Shown here piece after piece: positions 26,574-34,492 of a stretch of DNA of 34,492 nucleotides. This DNA is from Paenarthrobacter nitroguajacolicus JCM 14115 (GTDB lineage Bacteria > Actinomycetota > Actinomycetes > Actinomycetales > Micrococcaceae). Positions within the stretch are counted from its first letter, which is position 1. Every line of letters starts with the position of its first letter. The DNA lies in contig BBFS01000047.1 of NCBI GenBank assembly GCA_001313365.1, positions 1-34,492 on the forward strand, in the 5' to 3' direction. Under the pieces are notes generated by a model, which worked only from the letters and a program-made list of their open reading frames with translations, was not told where the DNA came from and did not search any database. The translations under genes were made by a program, and so were the position numbers.

Positions 26574-28724
26574 GTGGACACGGTCAAGAAGCCGCTGCCT
26601 GAGGCTTTCAAGGGCTTGGGTTATCACGAGCTCAACGCCATGCTGAACCTGTATGGCCCCCCCAACGGTGAGATCCAGTTCGAAGCCGACCGTGAAGCTG
26701 CGCACCAGTACTTCCTGCAGCACGTGAACAACAACACGGTGTTCTTCCACGACCTGGAAGAGAAGCTCGACTACTTGGTGAAGAACCAGTACTACGAGCG
26801 CGAAACCCTCGACCAGTACACGATGAACTTCATCCGCGACCTCTTCAACCGCGCGTACAAAAAGAAGTTCCGCTTCGAGACCTTCCTCGGCGCCTTCAAG
26901 TTCTACACGTCTTACACGCTGAAGACTTTTGACGGCAAGCGTTTCCTCGAGCGCTACGAAGACCGCGTCTGCATGGTGGCCCTCCACCTGGCCCGCGGTG
27001 ACGAAGAGCTGGCGAACCGCCTCGTCGACGAAATCATTGACGGCCGCTTCCAGCCGGCCACTCCCACGTTCCTCAATGCCGGCAAGGCTCAGCGCGGTGA
27101 GCTCGTCTCCTGCTTCCTGCTCCGCATCGAGGACAACATGGAGTCGATTGCCCGCGCCATCAACTCCGCGCTCCAGCTCTCCAAGCGCGGCGGCGGTGTA
27201 GCTCTTTCGCTCACCAACATCCGCGAGCACGGCGCCCCCCCGATCAAGCAGATCGAGAACCAGTCCTCCGGCGTCATCCCCCGTGATGAAGCTCCTCGAA
27301 GACAGCTTCTCCTACGCCAACCAGCTCGGTGCCCGCCAGGGCGCAGGTGCCGTGTACCTGCACGCCCACCACCCGGACATCCACCGCTTCCTGGACACCA
27401 AGCGTGAGAACGCTGACGAGAAGATCCGCATCAAGACGCTCTCCTTGGGCGTCGTGGTTCCGGACATCACGTTCGAGCTCGCCAAGAAGAACGAGGACAT
27501 GTACCTCTTCTCCCCCGTACGACGTCGAGAAGGTCTACGGCGTTCCGTTCTCCGATATTTCGGTGACCGAGAAGTACTACGAGATGGTTGACGATTCCCG
27601 GATCAAGAAGACCAAGATCAGCGCCCGCGAGTTCTTCCAGACCCTCGCGGAGATCCAGTTCGAGTCCGGCTACCCGTACATCATGTTCGAGGACACCGTG
27701 AACCGGGCCAACCCGATTGACGGCAAGATCACCATGAGCAACCTGTGCTCGGAGATCCTGCAGGTTTCCTCGCCGTCCATCTACGCCGAGGACCTCAGCT
27801 ACGAGACCGTTGGCAAGGACATTTCCTGCAACCTCGGTTCCATGAACATCGCCAAGACCATGGATTCGCCGGACTTTGGACTCTCCATTGAGACCTCCAT
27901 CCGCGCCCTCAGTGCTGTTTCGGACATGTCGTACATCAACTCCGTGCCTTCCATCGCCCAGGGCAATGCCCAGAGCCACGCGATTGGCCTCGGCCAGATG
28001 AACCTCCACGGCTACCTTGCCCGCGAGCACGTCCACTACGGCTCCGAAGAGGGCCTGGACTTCACCAACATCTACTTCTACACAGTGCTGTTCCACGCCC
28101 TGCGCGCTTCCAACCGCCTGGCCATCGAGACCGGCCAGAAGTTCGGCGGATTCGAGAAGTCCACCTACGCTTCCGGTGAGTTCTTCGACAAGTACACCGA
28201 GCAGGAATGGGTTCCGGAGACGGAGCGCGTCCGCGAGCTCTTCGCCGGCCACCACATCCCCCACCCAGGATGACTGGCGCGAGCTGAAGGCTTCGGTCAT
28301 GGAGCACGGTATCTACAACCAGAACCTGCAGGCCGTGCCGCCCACCGGTTCCATCAGCTACATCAACAACTCCACGTCCTCGATCCACCCGGTGGCCGCC
28401 AAGATCGAAATCCGCAAGGAAGGCAAGATCGGCCGCGTTTACTACCCGGCTCCGTACCTGACCAACGACAACCTGGAGTACTACCAGGATGCCTACGAAA
28501 TCGGCTACGAGAAGATCATCGACACCTACGCCGCTGCCACGCAGCACGTGGACCAGGGCCTGTCCCTGACGCTGTTCTTCAAGGACACCGCCACCACGCG
28601 TGACATCAACAAGGCGCAGATCTACGCATGGCGCAAGGGCATCAAGACCCTCTACTACATCCGTCTCCGCCAGATGGCCCTCGAAGGGACCGAGGTTGAG
28701 GGCTGCGTTTCATGTGCGCTATGA
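26574..28724 (+). CDS. nrdE: Ribonucleoside-diphosphate reductase alpha subunit, class Ib (frameshifted)
   Basis: NrdE reduces NDPs to dNDPs through a cysteine thiyl radical generated by NrdF. GTG 26574 starts [20 protein letters not shown]. Later segments are [20 protein letters not shown] with the redox cysteine in [41 protein letters not shown], the active-site region [10 protein letters not shown] and [18 protein letters not shown]. The last part has [20 protein letters not shown] and ends GCVSCAL, the C-terminal CxxC pair that shuttles electrons from NrdH. Frames change near 27282, 27520 and 28262. Extra prolines ([14 protein letters not shown]) come from seven-C runs. About 715 residues. 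Nothing biological suggests a broken gene. No allosteric ATP-cone is seen, as expected of NrdE. Confidence 0.96.
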
Positions 28725-28739
28725 CGGTGGTGCTTTGAG

Positions 28740-29451
28740 TTGAGGGGAACTACGACGGCGACAGGTGGCTTGGTTTATGGCGTCCGGCTTCGCCGTGAGG
28801 TTGAGTACCGCTACGTCGGCATTACGACCAAGACCACCAGCCGTCGGTTCCATCAACATCTCAGAGTCGCCGCCGAGGGTCGCAAGACTCCTTTCTATGA
28901 CTGGGTAAGGAAGCACGATCCTGCGGATCTCATTGCTGACGAACTTGATTGGCTTGAAGGACTGGACCAACTTGGGCAAGCCGAGATGGACTGGATCGCA
29001 TATTTGAGGGGGGGCCAGGGGGGGGACCGTCTCCTGAATCTCTCGGAGGGTGGACTGGGTCCGACTGGTGTGGTCTGGACAGAAGAAATGCGGGAGGCCG
29101 CACGTCTTCGATCTACCGGGCGAAAAGGCCTGAGTCGGTTTGGCGAGGAGAATCCATTCTTTGGCAGTTCACACTCTCTGGAGCAGCGGCAGAAATGGAC
29201 CAGAGACCGGAAGGCACATTCGCCGGGGGAGAGAATCCCAACTACGGTAAATTTGGCCCAGATCATCCTGGTTCGGACACACCATGTCTGAAGAGGCGAG
29301 AGCAGCCCTATCGGATGCCCGGAAAGGCCCGGGCAACCCAAACTTCGGGAAGCAGGCTAGTGCCGAAACCCGTGCAAAAATGTCAGCAGCCCGAAAGCCG
29401 ATCGATGCTGACAATGCAACGAAATGCCCATACACGAGATCACACCAATAA
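28740..29451 (+). CDS. Free-standing GIY-YIG homing endonuclease with NUMOD3-like repeats (frameshifted)
   Basis: The likely start is TTG 28740, 15 bases after the nrdE stop; no ATG is suitably placed. The N-terminal GIY-YIG nuclease domain has VYGVRL at 28773 and YVG at 28812, the Arg-containing TSRRFHQHL, TPFYDWVRKH, and the catalytic Glu in QAEMDWIAYLR at 28983. The hallmark ending of the domain follows (LLNLSEGGLGPTG). Three DNA-binding type NUMOD3 repeats come next: GEENPFFGSSHS (29142), GGENPNYGKFG (29225) and GPGNPNFGKQAS (29326), each followed by a helix like EETRAKMSAARK. Breaks near 29213 and 29270 put them in three frames. The stop is at 29449. About 235 residues. Such enzymes cut a specific site in an allele lacking them, so copies spread by repair. 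Placement between reductase genes recalls phage T4 mobE between nrdA and nrdB. It is smaller and sequence-wise unlike its neighbours. Confidence 0.85.
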
Positions 29452-29526
29452 AGGCATCGAGAAAGCCGACTGCAGGTTCTGCGTCGAAGACTCAGCCGGT
29501 AAATCTTCAGAAAGTGAGTCGGAGTC

Positions 29527-30501
<975 letters not shown>

Positions 30502-30559
30502 TTACCCGGCCCCCCCTTGCCGGCGATGGTGCTCGACGGGGGGACTAGTTGGTGTGAGT

Positions 30560-30635
30560 TGCCAAGATACTTGGCACAAGTGACAAGTTAGTTGGCGAGG
30601 ACAATTAACATTGCACAAGTGACAAGTTAGTTGGC
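30560..30635. repeat. Direct repeats and palindrome after nrdF
   Basis: A 23-bp direct repeat, gcacaagtgacaagttagtt plus ggc, occurs at 30574-30596 and again at 30613-30635, 39 bases apart. A palindrome tgccaag-ata-cttggca (30560-30576) overlaps the first copy. A weaker inverted relative (gccaacaaacttgatca) lies at about 30707-30723. No gene is evident from 30502 to 30970. The layout could be the end of a decayed insertion sequence, since an IS481-type fragment lies 335 bases further on, or a set of operator sites. Neither can be settled from this window. Confidence 0.7.
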
Positions 30636-30970
30636 AATGGTGAACACACAGCCCCCCCGGTTGCGGCCCCCCGTCCTGCTGACGGAGCCGCCAGCTGCTG
30701 GAGATAGCCAACAAACTTGATCATGACAAGTCGACTAGATCTGTTGGCGCACGGGGGCCTCTGTGTGATTCAGCAAGTGTGAGGTCGGAGTTTGGCTGGT
30801 GGGTGGGCAAAGATCGTCTCCTCGCCCAACTTAGGCGCGAAGCCTGTGTGAAAACTGATTCATTGACGCAAGCTGCAAGGGACGGGGACGCGGTACTGAA
30901 TAGCAGTGACGCCTCCCAGACGGTCCTGGCCAACGGACGTCCCGAAGTAGCCGCCAACGTCAGGGCCTCG

Positions 30971-31060
30971 AACAACAATCACCACAGGCCCCCCCACACC
31001 GCACTCGGGAACAAACCACCCGTCAGCCGTCTAACCAACCTCCCTGAGCAGTACAACTAG
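30971..31060 (+). pseudogene. IS481-type transposase, C-terminal remnant
   Basis: Thirty codons read NNNHHRPPHTALGNKPP, then VSRLTNLPEQYN and stop TAG. This is the ending of an integrase-fold transposase (HRPH-ALG-KPP-SRLTNLPxxY), best matched by IS481-like elements. The HRPPH should be HRPH; its extra proline comes from a seven-C run. The codons upstream in the same frame (30779-30970) do not resemble a transposase core and carry no DDE motif, so most of the gene is missing. It marks a past insertion and deletion between nrdF and the Wadjet genes. Confidence 0.7.
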
Positions 31061-31354
31061 CCGGCCCACTTCGGGCCAGCCCCCCCAAAAACATGTGCCC
31101 GCGGTATTCCATCGTTACCTTATTGGAAGTTCTTCCAGGCAGATCAACAACTCACAAACATCTTGCGCAGCGCCAACTAAATTGTCCCCCGTTGAGCCGA
31201 CGTGATGCAGGCATTCGTCTTTAGTCCTCTTACTTACTATCTTCTCTTGTCTTCGTCAGTGTTCCGGTTCCCCTAAATGGCCCCCCTTGCAAAGATTGCT
31301 GGTCGGCGCGCTAAACGTCCGGATCATCCCATGATCGCCGCGCTGCTGACCTAT
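31061..31354. other. Noncoding spacer before jetD
   Basis: No gene is evident. The first part has a small hairpin, ggccc-acttc-gggcc (31063-31077), followed by a seven-C run and five A. From about 31100 to 31275 the sequence is clearly more AT-rich than the genes around it, a sign of an island boundary. A plus-strand open frame begins at 31277 but overlaps the jetD 3' end and is rejected. Confidence 0.5.
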
Positions 31355-32670
31355 TCACACGAGGTCGCTAAGCAACAGATTGAGGAGCGACTCCTCGTGT
31401 ACGGCCACCCCCTGCCGGGCCATGACGACGGCGAGGGCTGGATCCCATGGGGGTTGGGACCGGCTTACCCTCGAGTGAAAGCGCTTCATCTGCGGGCAGA
31501 CAGCTCGCACCCGCTTCATAATCAACTGCGGTCAGACGCCAAGGCGTGGCGCCAGACGCTATGAGGCGGCCCGCGATCGCAACACCAGGCCAGTCAAAAT
31601 CGCCGTGATACCGCACGACATTGCCATCGGCGATGAGTCGGTCCAGGGCCAACACGCCTGCACTGGCAGGGTTGCCCGACAGGCATAACAGCACGCCGGG
31701 AACCGCCGTCCTGGCCGCACCCTGCAGTACCTGAGGGTTCTCACATACGGACACGACAGTGCCGGGGGGGCTGGCAAGGAGTGTGCCGGCCCCCCCGGCA
31801 GCACGCAGCTCATGCACGGTCAGATGAGTGACCAGGCCGAGGTCGGCGCGGGTCCCCATCATCCGGGACCACGGATCTGTCCCGGGCGGCCGCAGGTTCC
31901 ATGTGAGCAAACTTCCGGAGATGACGTCGGTGACGACGCCGAGCCTTTCCCATAGCGCGCGCCTGGAAGTAGCGCGGTCGGGGGGGATCGGCTCCCCCCC
32001 AAACGCTGCTGATGCAGCCCGCAGGACAAGGGCGCTGGTTAGCGTGCCGTCGTCAAGTCCGTGGGCTGTTCCGGTGCACCGAGACGCGAGCTCGGCCAGC
32101 TCCCACACCGGTCCCGGCCCTTGGGACCAAGGATCCGGCGGGCTCAGGTTGGTGCGGGTGCCCAGTGCGGTCAGGACGGCGCCGGCTCGGTCAGCGCACC
32201 GGGCGGCGTATTCTTCGCCGGCACGGGTGAGCAGTCCGGCCTGCTGGACTCCGGTTATGAACGCGGGAACCCAGGCAGCGCCTGCCAGTCCGGCACCGGC
32301 CAGGGCAGCATCTAGCCGCTCTAAGGCAAGCGCCCGGACAGCTGCTGCTTGTTCCCTTGCCGCTGTACGGTCCTTCAGGGGCGCCTTTGTAATTGCCTCT
32401 ATGACAGTGTCGAGGCCTGCCTGCGCCGCAGATTCCCGCAGCCGGGCGTCGAGTTTGTCCAGCCGCACGCGCACTTCTCCTGCGATGACAGGTGTGGCGA
32501 GCAAGCCCGCGAGCAGTTCAGCGCCTTCGTCGTCGATGTAGACCTTTACGATCCCTTTGGCGAGGAGTCGGTTTCTCTCCAGGCGACCCCCGAACCGCGA
32601 TCCACAGCGGTGCTAGCGCCTCGCTGGAGAGATAGGCCAAGGCATCCTCTGGCAGGGTCATTGCTGTCAT
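31355..32670 (-). CDS. jetD: Wadjet type II JetD, DUF3323/DUF2399 (TIGR02679-type) nuclease subunit (frameshifted)
   Basis: JetD is the TOPRIM-type nuclease of the Wadjet complex, which recognises and cuts circular plasmid DNA. The start ATG at 32670-32668 overlaps the jetC stop (ATGA) and begins TAMTLPEDALAYLSSEAL. One break near 32600, in a five-C run, leads into the long frame (GIVKVYIDDEGAELLAGL). The diagnostic C-terminal block is clear: VVSVCENPQVL, VLLCLSGNPASAGVLALDRL and YHGDFDWPGVAIAGRL. The E and DxD residues in ENP and GDFDW are the likely metal ligands. A second break near 31450 gives the real ending PVPTPWDPALA and AVHEESLLNLLLSDLV, stop at 31355. About 435 residues. Family membership is recognised by these motifs and by the adjacent SMC-like gene. 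Confidence 0.88.
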
Positions 32671-34492
32671 TGAGCGGCCCGCAGGTGCCGGTTCCGACCA
32701 TCCCAGTGCAGGTGTGTCGTTACGGCCGGTCCATCCTGCCGGCGCCTGATTTCATAGCAATCCAGGGCAGGAACTTGCGCGTACGTGCCCCACAGGTCGT
32801 GCCCGGTCATGGCGAAGTCGATGTCCAGGCGGACCAAGAGGCCCATCAGCTCGGCGATGGTCTGGTCGTCGACCTTGGCGAATGCATCATCGAGAAGCAG
32901 CAGCCGCAGTGCACCTCCGTTGCCGGGGGGGAGGCTGGACAAGTACGCGTCGACTGCTGCGAACAAGGTCACATACGAAACAAAGCGGGTTTCGCCCTGG
33001 GACAGTTTCGCGCCACGCGTCAGTCGCCGCTGTTGCCCTTCACCGGGTCCGGTGATGATTACCTCAACCGTGTGCCAGGCCCGGTAATCCAGGGCGCTGC
33101 GCAGGTGCTCGGCGTACCCGGAGGCAGCGTTTGCGGCAAAGGATTCCCCCCCGACGCGCGCCTTGAGAAGCTCGGCCAGCTCTCCATTGGCCGCAGTGGT
33201 GCGCAACGCGGGCGCTGTGGTGACCAGATCGCGGATCCGCGTCACGGACGCGCCGGCGCCCTCTGCCAGGACCCACCGTACTTTGACCCCCCCGATACCG
33301 TGACTGGTCCTGATCGACGACAGCGAATCGTTCATGGCCGACATCAGCGCCGAGCCTGGTCGAGTCTGCGGCGGAGCTCGTCGGCGACGCCTCCCAGAAC
33401 AAAGTCGCTGAATACGCGGTGCTCACGGTCCGACAATGCCGCCTTGCCCTCGTCCCGCTGGCGGGCGAGCTCTGTTGCCGCTGCGGCGATCGTGCGCCGC
33501 CCGGAGGCGTCAGATACCTCGATAAGGCGGACGCCGTTTTTGATCTCGGCGAGGACGTCGTACGTGCGACAATCTCTCTTTCCAGTGCCTGCTGTGCTTT
33601 GATGAGGGCGTTCTCGTCTGCGGTTGGCTTGCCCCGGAGGCAGCACTGACGGCGCCGGCAGCGCCTCGCACAGACTTCACAGTGAAATCCGTGAGGGAAA
33701 TTGGCTCAAACGCTGGTGGCAGGGCAGCGTCGGCGACGCCGGGCAGGGCCATCATCCGCTGGAGTCCTGTAGCGGAGGCCTCCAGGTGCTTTTGTGCTGC
33801 GTCAGCCTTCTCCCGTGCGGACGCTGCCTCCGCTCTGATCTGGCCGATCTGATCCAAGAGGTCGAAGAGGTTTTTTCGCTCCTTGATGAGGTCGCTGCGG
33901 GTTTCGGCCAGATCGTTTTCGGCCTTGTCCAGCTTTTCGCGGACGATGGCCGCTTCGGCGCCAACGGCGGCGCGAACAGCAGCGAACTCTGCCTCCTCCG
34001 AGTGCACGTCCGCCATTCGAGGTCGGCCTGGGTTTCTGCTCTCTCACGATCATCCACGAGGGTCTGAACCTCGCCGAGGACTCCGGCGTGCCCGGCAAGT
34101 GCGGCATCCAACCGCTGCAGGGATTTGGCTGCTGAGGTGCACAATTTGGCTGCTTCGCCCGCATCCCGCTGGATTTGGCTAAGCGCGCCCACCTCGACCG
34201 GCAGGCCGAAGGCTACGCAGGCATTGCGATGTTCAGCCTGTGCCGTGTCCCATTTGCGGCGCAGGTCCTGCGCCAGTTTCTTGGCGGTGGCGGCGGTGTC
34301 GCAGGCACTCCTGAACCGGCCTTCAGCTGCATCATCAAGCGCGACCGCTGTCGCGATTGGCTGGCTGCGCGGTGCCGCTTCGAGGACGCCTTCGAGCTGC
34401 GCCAGGGCGCGTGCAATTCCTGCTCGCTCCTTGGACCGTTCCTTGAGGGCAGCGTCGAGGGTTTCGAGTTCGGCGGCGATCAAAGCGAGGCG
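32667..34492 (-). CDS. jetC: Wadjet type II JetC, SMC-like ATPase (TIGR02680-type), partial and frameshifted
   Basis: The 3' part of the SMC-like ATPase that loops DNA for Wadjet; the N-terminal Walker A part and the rest of the coiled coil lie past the right edge. Reading the minus strand from 34492, a long Ala/Glu/Arg coiled coil appears (AELETLDAALKERSKERAGI, LAETRSDLIKERKNLFDLLD). Near the end come GVKVRWVLAEGAGA and then the ABC signature KLSQGETRFVSYVTLFAAVD. Walker B and D-loop are at about 32870-32905: LRLLLLDDAFAKVDDQTIAE. MTGHDLWGTYAQ follows, then the stop at 32667. Frames change near 33350, 33560-33590, 33995-34010 and possibly elsewhere. The stop overlaps the jetD start, so the two are coupled. 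jetA and jetB should be upstream, at coordinates above 34492. Confidence 0.88.

Noticed and set aside
30574..30635. A CRISPR array
   Set aside because: There are only two direct copies of a 23-mer, 39 bases apart, with a 16-base spacer and no cas genes in the window.
31277..31564. A 95-codon plus-strand open frame next to the Wadjet genes
   Set aside because: It overlaps the 3' end of jetD, whose frame-corrected ending (PTPWDPALA to LLLSDLV) matches the family, so the plus-strand frame is a shadow.
32349..33602. A 417-codon plus-strand open frame opposite jetC/jetD
   Set aside because: It is antisense to ABC signature and Walker B motifs of jetC; no motif of its own.

Overview
The window looks like chromosome from a high-GC actinobacterium of the Arthrobacter/Paenarthrobacter group (Micrococcaceae). 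This rests on the core gene order rne - rplU - rpmA - obgE - proB - proA - nadD - rsfS - tRNA-Ala, on an nrdHIEF class Ib ribonucleotide reductase operon, and on protein sequences recognised from memory; no database was searched.

Layout. Bases 1-688 are the 3' end of rne. A TPP riboswitch (863-942) then precedes thiD and tenA. The ribosomal/GTPase/proline block (rplU, rpmA, obgE, proB, proA) runs to 7815. It is followed by a small membrane protein, nadD, a second membrane protein and rsfS. From 10658 to 11869 two near-identical tRNA-Ala(GGC) genes flank a TetR regulator resembling gamma-butyrolactone receptors. Next come a cupin, a methyltransferase, a ROK regulator and a sugar ABC importer (lipoprotein plus two permeases, no ATPase in view). 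A compact operon MoxR - DUF58 - DUF4381-like - VWA - VWA - TPR (18608-23768) ends at a strong hairpin. A DUF2004-like protein and a LysR regulator lie on the minus strand. nrdH, nrdI, nrdE and nrdF (25783-30501) follow, behind a palindrome that resembles an NrdR box.

The accessory content is at the right. A free-standing GIY-YIG homing endonuclease gene with three NUMOD3-like repeats sits between nrdE and nrdF. After nrdF come short repeats and the last ~30 codons of an IS481-type transposase. The minus strand then carries jetD and the 3' part of jetC of a type II Wadjet anti-plasmid system; jetA and jetB would lie beyond the right edge.

Sequence quality. Most long genes are split by one or more frameshifts, including essential ones (rplU, proA, nadD, nrdE, nrdF). 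Many G or C runs are too long, often by exactly three bases. Controls inside the window show this: both tRNA T-stems carry seven Cs opposite four Gs, and L27 and Obg carry an extra proline at conserved sites. I therefore treat the frameshifts as sequencing or assembly error and give each gene as one feature spanning all its frames. Protein lengths and exact frameshift positions are approximate.
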